From Myxococcales bacterium (GTDB lineage: Bacteria > Myxococcota > Myxococcia > Myxococcales > JAJYLH01), in the NCBI GenBank assembly GCA_021787845.1, contig JAJYLH010000053.1, positions 1 to 37,646 of the forward strand: a stretch of 37,646 bases of DNA. Reading direction: 5' to 3'. Shown piece after piece: positions 24,026 through 31,016 of this stretch. Made by a program: the position numbers and the translations under genes. Below the pieces are notes generated by a model. The model saw nothing but the letters and a program-made list of their open reading frames with translations, did not search any database and was not told the DNA's origin. Each line of letters starts with the position of its first letter. Positions within the stretch are counted from its first letter, which is position 1.

Positions 24026-25528
24026 ATGATCCAGCTCACCCATCTCACCGGGAGCCGCGCGGGGCAGGTCGACCAGAGCCCCAACGCGGTGGTCAGGCTC
24101 GGCCGCGGGACCGACTGCGACGTCCGCTTCGACGCCACCGTCGACCGGACCGTCTCCACCCATCACGCGGAAATCCGCTTCGACGGGCAGGGGTACCTCC
24201 TGGTCGACCTGCACTCGTCGAACGGCACGCTCATCAACGGCCGTCCCGCCCAGCAGCAGCGCTTGAGCCCGGGGGACATCATCGCCGTCGGCGGCGAAGT
24301 CGGGCCGCAACTGCGCTTCGACGTCCCGCAGGTGGCGGTCCCCTCGCCCCGGGCGCGCGCGACGCACCCGTCGGCGGCGAAGGCGGCCCCCGCGCCGGTG
24401 ACCGACGACGACGTGCTCAACGCGGCGCAGGCGGCGGTGGCGAAGGCGCGCCAGTCGCGCCAGGCGTCCGGGGGCGCGGCGCCCACCGGCCAGACCATGT
24501 TCCTCATGGTCGACGCCATCAACCAAGTGGTGGAGAAGAAGAAGTCCAACTTCAAGCGCAACCTGGCGATCGTGATCGGCGTCGCGGTCGTGATCTTCGC
24601 CGTGATGGGGTACGTGATCCTGCATCAGCGCGCGCTCTTGAACGCGAAGGTCGACCAGAAGAAAAGTCTCGACACGCAGATCGCCCAGCTCCAGCAGCAA
24701 ATCCAGCTCGAACCGGATGCGCAGAAGCGCAAAGCGGAGGTCGCGCAGCTCGACGAGCTGACCGGGAAGGCGGAGCAGGTGACCCAGGAGCTGGAGTCGA
24801 CGAGCAAGGGCCAGCAGGCGATGGCGCGCGCGGGGCTCGGGCACCAGGACTTCGTCGACCAGCAGATCCAGGAGATCCTCCACGAGTTCGAAGCGGACAC
24901 CTATTCTATTCCGCAGAATTTCCGCGACGCGGTGAAGGCCGACCTCCAGAAGTGGCAGCACGACCCGAGCCTGCCGCGCATCTGGGCGAGGCGGCAGCGC
25001 TACTGGCCGATGATCTCGCAGGCCTTCGCGCAGGAGCAGGTGCCCGACGTGATGGCCTACGTCGCCTGGCAGGAGAGCGAGTTCAACCCGGAGATCTGTT
25101 CCCAGGTCGGCGCCCGCGGGATGTGGCAGTTCATGCCCTCCACCGCGCGCCGCTACGGTTTGAGGGTGTCGCATGTCTGGGACCATTGCCAGCCGAAGGG
25201 AGGGGCAGCGGTCTGCAACTGCGGCAGCGGTACCGACGAGCGGACCGACCCGTACAAGTCCTCGCGGGCGGCGGCGCAGTACTTGGGCGACCTGCTCGCC
25301 CAGTTCGGGATGAGCTCGTTCATGCTCGCCATCGCGAGCTACAACAAGGGCGAGCACGGGATGCGCCAGGTTCTCTGCCAGTACAAGCTCAGGACCCGCG
25401 CCCAGCGCGACTTCTGGAACCTCTACTACATGCGCTACCTGCCGCAGGAGACCTTGGACTACGTGCCCCGGATCATCGCCGCCTCGATCATCGGCCACAA
25501 CCCGCAACGGTTCGGCCTGACCCCCTGA
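24026..25528 (+). CDS. FHA domain - transmembrane - coiled coil - lytic transglycosylase fusion
   Basis: Residues 1-95 form an FHA domain: VVRLGRGTDCDVRF, STHHAEIRF and HSSNGTLINGR carry the Gly-Arg, Ser/His and Asn-Gly residues that bind phosphothreonine. A 75-residue linker leads to one helix (LAIVIGVAVVIFAVMGYVIL) at about 177-196. A Gln/Lys/Glu-rich coiled coil follows to about 265. The C-terminal 170 residues are an SLT/MltD-type lytic transglycosylase: VAWQESEFNP with probable catalytic Glu350, GARGMWQFMPSTARRYGL and AIASYNKGEHG. An insertion, HCQPKGGAAVCNCGSG, adds three cysteines. The FHA domain should be cytoplasmic and the enzyme periplasmic, so phosphorylation inside could steer peptidoglycan cleavage outside. 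It follows DUF2997 by 16 bases. Confidence 0.88.
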   Translation: MIQLTHLTGSRAGQVDQSPNAVVRLGRGTDCDVRFDATVDRTVSTHHAEIRFDGQGYLLVDLHSSNGTLINGRPAQQQRLSPGDIIAVGGEVGPQLRFDVPQVAVPSPRARATHPSAAKAAPAPVTDDDVLNAAQAAVAKARQSRQASGGAAPTGQTMFLMVDAINQVVEKKKSNFKRNLAIVIGVAVVIFAVMGYVILHQRALLNAKVDQKKSLDTQIAQLQQQIQLEPDAQKRKAEVAQLDELTGKAEQVTQELESTSKGQQAMARAGLGHQDFVDQQIQEILHEFEADTYSIPQNFRDAVKADLQKWQHDPSLPRIWARRQRYWPMISQAFAQEQVPDVMAYVAWQESEFNPEICSQVGARGMWQFMPSTARRYGLRVSHVWDHCQPKGGAAVCNCGSGTDERTDPYKSSRAAAQYLGDLLAQFGMSSFMLAIASYNKGEHGMRQVLCQYKLRTRAQRDFWNLYYMRYLPQETLDYVPRIIAASIIGHNPQRFGLTP

Positions 25529-25666
25529 CCGGCGGGTCGGTCGGGCTCTTGGGCGCTCGCCCGCCGAGAGCTTTTTCCCGACGCCCGAGGTGGCCGGAAG
25601 GTGTATGACAGCGCGCGACGAGAGCCCTTGAAGCCGAGGTTCGGGTCGGCGAACCGCGAGGAGACC

Positions 25667-27043
25667 ATGAGGCGTACGACTCCGCTCTTGCTTACCTTGG
25701 CGACGCTCGTGTGGGCGGCCCTGGCCTGCGCCCCGCCGCCGTTCAACTACGTCCGCCTCTCCCGGCCGATGGCGCTGGGCGAGGACCAGACGGTGGACAT
25801 CGTGCCCGGCGACCCGTACCAGCGGGCGGCGAGCCGGAAGATCACCCTCCTCGGGCACGGGAAGCTGACCGTCACCGTGACGCCGGTCAACGCGCAGGCG
25901 AAGGAGCAGATCGACGTCTTCAACGAGACGGGAGGGCTGCCGGTCGACCAGGGCACTTCCCCTCTCCAGGTGCCGGACCTCGCCGCCGGGACCTACTACG
26001 TGGTGGCGGTCGCGCAGAACGGCGTCCCGACCAAGGTGGACATCGTCACTGCCTTCGAGCCGAAGGACCCGGAAGCGCGCTCGGGCGCGTTCGGGCACGA
26101 GGACGGGGCGACGGTGCTCGACCCGACGCAGCTCGCGCAGGGCACGCTGTCGCGCGGCACCGTCGACTACGCGAACCTGATGCGCTCGCACTACTACACC
26201 TTCACGCTCACCGATGCGGGGCAGGAGGTGAAGCTCGACTTCCACACCCACGACCCGCAGCGGGGCAACGTCACCGCGGCGGTCAAGGCGCCGAACGCCG
26301 ACTACGCCAACGTCGCGGCCACCGGCTTCGACCTGAAGAACGCGCCGGCCGGGAGCTATTTCGTGCGGGTGCAGGCGGACCCCAGCTCCTCGGCGGCGTA
26401 CTCGCTCAAGGCGCAGGCCATCGCCGGCGACCCCGACCGGGCCTCGGGCGACGACGCGACCCAGGATGGCGCCGACCAGCTCACCTTCAAGCCGGAGCCG
26501 GACGGCCAGAACCAGCTCGCGCAGGACAAGAACTCGGTCGACTACGACCAGGGCAACCGCACCAACTGGTACACCTTCTCGGCGCCGGACAAGGGGAACT
26601 GCAGCATCGTCTTCCGCCCCAAGGACCGGGACAGCGACGTGCGGGCCGAGTTCGTGCGGGAGAGCGGGCAGGAGGAGGGCGACCGGATTCGCAGCGGCTT
26701 CACCCGGCCGTGCGACAAGAGCCCGCTCTGGGTGCGGGTGTACGCGCCCAAGTCGGGAGACGGCGGCGAGTACCGGCTGCGGGTGGAGTACATCCCGTCG
26801 AAGTTCGTCCTCGCGCACATCACCGAGCTGGGCCGCGGGGGTGGCGGCTGCACGGTGATCGTCGACAAGGGCATGCGCGACCAGGTCCGCACCGGCGCCG
26901 CCGCCAACGTGGTCGACGGGCAGGGCAACACCGTCGCCGCCGGTTACGTGGAAGAGGCCTACCGCAACGAGAGCCGCGTGCGCGTCAGCACCGACAACTG
27001 CCATTTCTCCGGGGCGACGGTGCAGATCGCCGGCGGGTACTAG
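25667..27043 (+). CDS. Secreted or lipid-anchored protein with repeated PPC-like beta domains
   Basis: The 458-residue product begins with a signal peptide (MRRTTPLLLTLATLVWAALA) followed by Cys21, which may be lipidated although the box (ALAC) is not ideal. Three similar beta-rich segments follow, at about 30-140, 160-260 and 285-395, each ending with phrases such as AAGTYYVVAVA, PAGSYFVRVQ and GGEYRLRVEY. This is the pattern of bacterial pre-peptidase C-terminal (PPC) domains. The last 60 residues (GGGGCTVIVDKGMRDQVRTG to the end) look like a separate small beta domain with two cysteines. No enzyme domain is present, so it is probably a binding or scaffold protein of the outer envelope. It follows the FHA-transglycosylase gene by 138 bases. 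Confidence 0.75.
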   Translation: MRRTTPLLLTLATLVWAALACAPPPFNYVRLSRPMALGEDQTVDIVPGDPYQRAASRKITLLGHGKLTVTVTPVNAQAKEQIDVFNETGGLPVDQGTSPLQVPDLAAGTYYVVAVAQNGVPTKVDIVTAFEPKDPEARSGAFGHEDGATVLDPTQLAQGTLSRGTVDYANLMRSHYYTFTLTDAGQEVKLDFHTHDPQRGNVTAAVKAPNADYANVAATGFDLKNAPAGSYFVRVQADPSSSAAYSLKAQAIAGDPDRASGDDATQDGADQLTFKPEPDGQNQLAQDKNSVDYDQGNRTNWYTFSAPDKGNCSIVFRPKDRDSDVRAEFVRESGQEEGDRIRSGFTRPCDKSPLWVRVYAPKSGDGGEYRLRVEYIPSKFVLAHITELGRGGGGCTVIVDKGMRDQVRTGAAANVVDGQGNTVAAGYVEEAYRNESRVRVSTDNCHFSGATVQIAGGY

Positions 27044-27115
27044 CGCAAGCCGGCAGAGCTTTCGGTCACCGCAGGCGTCGGCTGGGCGCCAGGCGGTGCG
27101 GGCGCGCCCGCGCTC

Positions 27116-27158
27116 TGATCGGACCGATCAGTCGGATCCGACCGATCGGTCCGATCCG
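27116..27158. repeat. Family B GATC-rich hairpin (copy 4) between convergent genes
   Basis: GGACCGATC and GATCGGTCC bracket the perfect palindrome GTCGGATCCGAC, giving a long stem. Six GATC sites fall in about 55 bases counting the flank. It lies between the PPC-domain gene and the convergent lipoprotein gene ending at 27232, so it could end transcripts from both sides. No T-run is present. Confidence 0.7.
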
Positions 27159-27231
27159 GCGATCGCGAAGTGGGCGACAAGCGGCTCGCGGAGCTCGAAG
27201 CCGGGCAGGAGCGCTGGCGTAGACCGCCGGG

Positions 27232-27663
27232 TCAGCGGTTCGCGTCCTTGAACACCTGGTTGACCGCGCCGTTGATGTGGGTCTTCTCGAGCTGGTTGGC
27301 GTTTTCGAGCCGCTGGACCGTGCGGCCGGGCAACCCGCCCCATGCCTTGACCTTGTTCGCGAGGCTGCCCTGGTTCGGGTTGGCCTGCATTCCCAGTCCG
27401 TCCAGCTTCTCGCGCGCCGCCGCCCACCCGGCCTGAGCCTCGGCAGAGCTGCCGTCCTTCTGGAGCGCTTTCGCTGCCGGCAGGACCGCCTTGCAGACCC
27501 CTTGGGCCCGGTCGTCGCCGCGGCCGCGGTCGAGCACGAACGCGCAGGCGTCGCCCTGGTCCGGCAGGTTGCAGATCACCCGGGCGAGCGTGGTGCACGG
27601 CGGCGTGAAGAACCCGCTGCAGCCGGCGAGGACGACGACGAGCAAGAACGCGATCTGGCGCAT
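27232..27663 (-). CDS. Small lipoprotein of unknown function
   Basis: From the ATG at 27663, preceded by GGAGGG, the product has 143 residues. The signal peptide MRQIAFLLVVVLAGC carries a textbook lipobox (LAGC, Cys15). The mature protein is helical and contains four more cysteines in its first half (PPCTTLARVICNLP, DACAFVL, GVCKAVLP), which could form two disulfides. The C-terminus, LENANQLEKTHINGAVNQVF, is amphipathic. I do not recognise the family. It is convergent with the PPC-domain gene and divergent from dapD, 70 bases apart, and it is probably monocistronic. Confidence 0.75.
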   Translation of the reverse strand: MRQIAFLLVVVLAGCSGFFTPPCTTLARVICNLPDQGDACAFVLDRGRGDDRAQGVCKAVLPAAKALQKDGSSAEAQAGWAAAREKLDGLGMQANPNQGSLANKVKAWGGLPGRTVQRLENANQLEKTHINGAVNQVFKDANR

Positions 27664-27733
27664 GGGGAGCCCTCCATGAGGCGCGCTCGAAAGCCTACGC
27701 CGGTTCGCGTTCGCTGGTACAGTGCCCCTTGCG

Positions 27734-28555
27734 ATGGAAACCGGGGACTTGAAGCGGCTCGTCGAGGCCGCGTACGCCGACCGCGCCCTCCTCGCCGAGC
27801 CGCGGCATGCGGACGCGGTCAAAGAGGTCGTCGACCGGCTCGACCGCGGGCTCTTGCGGGTCGCCGAAAAGGCCGCCGACGGCTGGACGACCCACGCCTG
27901 GATCAAGGAAGCGGTGCTGCTCTACTTCGTGCTCTCGCCGCTCAGCGAGGCGGACGCGGGGCCGCTGCACTTCCACGACAAGGTGCCGGTGAAGAGCGGC
28001 CTCGCCCAGGCGGGCGTGCGGGTGGTGCCGCCGGGGACGGTCCGCTACGGCGCGTTCCTCGAGCGCGGCGCCGTCGTCATGCCGGGCTTCGTCAACATCG
28101 GCGCCTGGGTCGGCGGCGGCACCATGGTCGACACCTGGGCCACCGTCGGGTCGTGCGCGCAAATCGGCCGCAACGTCCACCTCTCCGGCGGGGTCGGCAT
28201 CGGCGGCGTCCTGGAGCCGCCCCAGGCCGCGCCGGTGATCGTCGAGGACGGCGCGTTCATCGGCTCGCGTTGCATCGTCGTCGAAGGCGCGCGGGTGGAG
28301 GCGGAAGCGGTGCTGGGGGCCGGCGTGACCCTGACCGCTTCGACGCCGGTCATCGACGTCACCAGCCCGCGCGAGGTGGTCTACAAGGGCCGGGTCCCGC
28401 CGCGCAGCGTGGTCATCCCGGGCATGCGCGCCAAGCGCTTCCCCGCCGGCGAGTTCATGGTGCCCTGCGCGCTGATCATCGGACAGCGCAAGGCGTCGAC
28501 CGACTCGAAGACCAGCTTGAACGCCGCCCTGCGCGACTTCGCGGTGCCGGTCTAG
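27734..28555 (+). CDS. dapD: Tetrahydrodipicolinate N-succinyltransferase
   Basis: DapD adds a succinyl group from succinyl-CoA to tetrahydrodipicolinate in lysine and diaminopimelate synthesis. The protein has about 273 residues. A helical N-terminal domain is followed from about residue 105 by a left-handed beta helix built of hexapeptide repeats. AWVGGGTMVDTWATVGSCAQ then IGRNVHLSGGVGIGGVLEPP is the active-site signature of DapD. The C-terminus, MVPCALIIGQRKASTDSKTS, is typical. I prefer the ATG at 27734 to an upstream GTG at 27722; neither has a strong ribosome binding site. dapE follows 0.2 kb downstream, so the cell uses the succinylase branch. Confidence 0.93.
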   Translation: METGDLKRLVEAAYADRALLAEPRHADAVKEVVDRLDRGLLRVAEKAADGWTTHAWIKEAVLLYFVLSPLSEADAGPLHFHDKVPVKSGLAQAGVRVVPPGTVRYGAFLERGAVVMPGFVNIGAWVGGGTMVDTWATVGSCAQIGRNVHLSGGVGIGGVLEPPQAAPVIVEDGAFIGSRCIVVEGARVEAEAVLGAGVTLTASTPVIDVTSPREVVYKGRVPPRSVVIPGMRAKRFPAGEFMVPCALIIGQRKASTDSKTSLNAALRDFAVPV

Positions 28556-28616
28556 AGGAGGCGAGGAGCGCGGGCGTTCATCGCCGCGCCGGGACCTGAG
28601 GTGCTGGAAACAAATG

Positions 28617-28752
28617 ACCTGATCATGTTCGGGCGCTTTCTCGTTCTCGCTCATCCTGAGCGCAGTCGAAGGATGGGCGGGAACGCCCTGGGCCGCTCGC
28701 CCTTCGACTGCGCTCAGGGTGAGCGGTCCCGGACAGCACGAATGATCAAGGT
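28617..28752. repeat. Family A inverted repeat pair with outer arms, between dapD and dapE
   Basis: Two family A copies face each other: CGCTCATCCTGAGCGCAGTC at 28649 and the reverse CTTCGACTGCGCTCAGGGTG at 28702. Outside them, ACCTGATCAT (28617-28626) pairs with ATGATCAAGGT (28742-28752), with one unpaired base. The whole 136-base unit could fold into a long hairpin. The flanks at 28600-28630 and 28736-28775 are notably less GC-rich than the surroundings. It looks like a small palindromic mobile unit without its own genes. Confidence 0.7.
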
Positions 28753-28776
28753 TATTCTGGTCCGGGGACTAAAGTG

Positions 28777-29880
28777 ATGCCGGCTTTCGATTCATCGACC
28801 TCGACCGATCGGGCGCTCGGCGAGGCCCTCGCGCGGCGCACGCTCGATCTGTGCCGCATCCGGTCGGCGACGGGCGAAGAACGTGCGATCGCCGATCGCG
28901 CGGAGACCTGGGCGCGCCCGCTCTTCGAGAACGCCGTCGAGCGGATCGGCAACTCGCTCGTTCTCGGCCGCCCCGGAAGCGACGGGCGGCAAAGCGTCGG
29001 CCTCTTCGGCCATCTCGACACCGTGCCGCCCTCCTCTAGCGCCGATGAACCCCATCTCGAGCCCGACCGGGTCGTCGGCCTCGGCGCGAGCGACATGAAG
29101 GGCGGCCTCGCGGTGCTGGAGCTCCTCGCCGAACGGGGAGCCCTCGAAGAGGCGCCGTTCGATGTCGTCGCCGTGATGTACGAGCGGGAGGAGGGGCCGT
29201 ACACCGAGAGCGGTCTCGGCCCCTTGTTCGAGAAGCGCCCGGACCTTTCGCGCCTCGACTTCGCGCTCTGCCTCGAGCCGACCGACAACGCCATCCAGAT
29301 GGGCTGCTGCGGGTCGATTCACGCGACGGTCACCTTCGAGGGCATCAGCGCCCACTCGGCGCGCCCGTGGCAAGGCGAGAACGCGATTCACAAGGCGGGA
29401 CCGCTCCTCGTCCGCTTGCGCGAGCGGACGCCGGTCGCGGTCGAGGTCCAGGGCTTGCGCTTCTGGGAGGCGATGAGCGCGACCGTCGTGCGGGGGGGCC
29501 GCGCCCGCAACGTGGTGCCCGACGAGCTGGCGCTGAACCTGAACTATCGCTTCGCGCCGTCCAAGTCGCTCGACGAGGCGCAAGAGGAGCTGAAGCGGTT
29601 CGTGGGAACGCAAGCGCAAGTGCTCTTCACCGACCTCGCCCCGGCGGCACCGGTCTTCCGGGACCATCCGCTCTTGCGCCGCCTCCAGGAGACGACCGGC
29701 GCGCCGATCGAGAGCAAGCAGGCCTGGACCGATGTCGCCCGGCTCGGGCTCCACGGCGTCCCGGCGGTCAACTTCGGCCCCGGCCACGGCGCCCAGGCCC
29801 ACCAGGCGGCGGAGTACGTCGACGTCGCGAGCTTGGTGCGCGGCTACCGGCTGCTCGAGCGGTTCTTGCACGCCGGCTGA
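28777..29880 (+). CDS. dapE: Succinyl-diaminopimelate desuccinylase (M20 family)
   Basis: DapE removes succinate from N-succinyl-LL-diaminopimelate, releasing diaminopimelate for lysine and peptidoglycan. The 367-residue zinc enzyme shows the M20 signatures: GHLDTVPP near residue 78 (first zinc ligand), GASDMKGGLAVLE near 104 (bridging Asp), MYEREEGPYTESGLG near 136 (catalytic Glu pair), ISAHSARPWQG in the dimerisation domain, and GPGHGAQAHQAAEYVDV near 335 (last His). This arrangement is closer to the actinobacterial-type DapE than to the E. coli one. I take the ATG at 28777; a GTG three bases earlier is equally placed. With dapD it forms the succinylase pair, separated by a palindromic repeat. 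Confidence 0.9.
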   Translation: MPAFDSSTSTDRALGEALARRTLDLCRIRSATGEERAIADRAETWARPLFENAVERIGNSLVLGRPGSDGRQSVGLFGHLDTVPPSSSADEPHLEPDRVVGLGASDMKGGLAVLELLAERGALEEAPFDVVAVMYEREEGPYTESGLGPLFEKRPDLSRLDFALCLEPTDNAIQMGCCGSIHATVTFEGISAHSARPWQGENAIHKAGPLLVRLRERTPVAVEVQGLRFWEAMSATVVRGGRARNVVPDELALNLNYRFAPSKSLDEAQEELKRFVGTQAQVLFTDLAPAAPVFRDHPLLRRLQETTGAPIESKQAWTDVARLGLHGVPAVNFGPGHGAQAHQAAEYVDVASLVRGYRLLERFLHAG

Positions 29881-29891
29881 CCGGGTTTCGG

Positions 29892-29922
29892 GATCGGACC
29901 GATCGGACCAATCGGTCTGATC
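29892..29922. repeat. Family B GATC-rich hairpin (copy 5) after dapE
   Basis: GATCGGACCGAT (29892-29903) pairs with ATCGGTCTGATC (29911-29922) around a 7-base loop with one G-T pair. It begins 12 bases after the dapE stop, a position fitting a transcription terminator, though no T-run follows. It has three GATC sites. Confidence 0.6.
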
Positions 29923-30017
29923 ACCGCGAATGAACGCGCAGTCCGCACGGGTTGTGATTAGAGTCTCGAGGTCGAGCGGGCCCCTGAACGGCTCGCTCGC
30001 TTTCTCTTCGGGGAACC

Positions 30018-31016
30018 GTGCCCGCGACGCTGCTCGACCCGACCACGCTCCAGAAGCTCGCGACGCTCCAGCTTCGCGCGCGCCACGTCGTCGAGGGCGT
30101 CCTCACCGGCCTGCACAAGAGCCCCCACCAGGGCCAGGCGGTCGAGTTCGCCGAGCACAAGGAATACGCCCCCGGCGACGAGACCCGGCACATCGACTGG
30201 CGCGCCTTCGCCCGCGTCGACAAATACTACGTCAAGAAATTCGAGCTCGAGACCAACCTGCGCGCCTACCTGGTCCTCGACGCGTCGAGGTCGATGGCCT
30301 ACGGCCGCCGGGGGGTGACCAAGCTCGAGTACGCGAAGATGCTCGGCGCCGCTCTCGCCTACCTTCTCGTGCGCCAGCAGGACCTGTGCGGGCTCGTCGT
30401 GTCGGGCGCGCCGGAGGCGGAAGCGGCGGCGGCGGACGACCTCGCGCCGAAGACCGGGGAGCCGCCAGCCGACCAGCCCGCCGACGACGCGCGGGATGTC
30501 CGCCTGCCGCCGAGCGTGCGCCGCTACCTGCCGCCGCGGGCGTCGCCGGCGCACCTGAACGGTCTTCTCGGGGTGCTGGAGCGCTTAAGCCCAGAGGGCG
30601 CGACCGACCTCGCGGGGACCATCGATTTCGTCGCGGAGAAGGCGCAGCGGCGGGCGCTCGTGCTTCTCCTCTCGGACCTCTTCGATCCGTCGCCCAAGGC
30701 GCTCGCGAGCCTCGCCAAGCTGCGCAAGCGCCGGTGCGAGGTCGCGGTGTTCCACCTGCTCGACCGCGACGAGCTCGATTTCCCCTTCGACGACCCGACC
30801 GATTTCCTCGCGCTGGAGGGCGCCAGTCGCATCGAGGCGAACCCGCGGTCGGTGCGGGCGGGCTACCTCGCCGAGATGGGCGCCTTCCTCAAGCAGACCA
30901 GGCGGGCGCTCTTCGACAGCGACGTCGAGTACGCGCTGACGCCGACCGACGAGCCGTTGGACCGGGTGCTCTTGACCTTTCTCGCGGCTCGCCGCGCGGC
31001 CTCGCGGGCGCTGTAG
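30018..31016 (+). CDS. DUF58 protein with vWA-like fold
   Basis: The 332-residue protein starts at a GTG with GGGGA upstream. RARHVVEGVLTGLHKSPHQG then AVEFAEHKEYAPGDETRHID followed by WRAFAR is the DUF58 core motif. The following region, YLVLDASRSMAYG, carries a DxSxS metal site of the von Willebrand A fold. DUF58 proteins usually work with MoxR AAA+ ATPases and BatA/BatB-type membrane proteins in envelope-stress functions or metalloenzyme maturation. A BatA-like gene follows immediately, but no MoxR gene lies next to it. Residues about 135-170 are an acidic, Pro/Ala-rich insertion. The stop codon TAG is directly followed by the next ATG, so translation is coupled. Confidence 0.88.
   Translation: MPATLLDPTTLQKLATLQLRARHVVEGVLTGLHKSPHQGQAVEFAEHKEYAPGDETRHIDWRAFARVDKYYVKKFELETNLRAYLVLDASRSMAYGRRGVTKLEYAKMLGAALAYLLVRQQDLCGLVVSGAPEAEAAAADDLAPKTGEPPADQPADDARDVRLPPSVRRYLPPRASPAHLNGLLGVLERLSPEGATDLAGTIDFVAEKAQRRALVLLLSDLFDPSPKALASLAKLRKRRCEVAVFHLLDRDELDFPFDDPTDFLALEGASRIEANPRSVRAGYLAEMGAFLKQTRRALFDSDVEYALTPTDEPLDRVLLTFLAARRAASRAL

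Noticed and set aside
23735-27004. Minus-strand open frame of nearly 1,090 codons
   Set aside because: It lies opposite four well-supported genes (DUF2997, FHA-SLT, PPC-like and the end of DUF1257). Its Val/Arg/His-rich composition is that of an antisense frame in GC-rich DNA.
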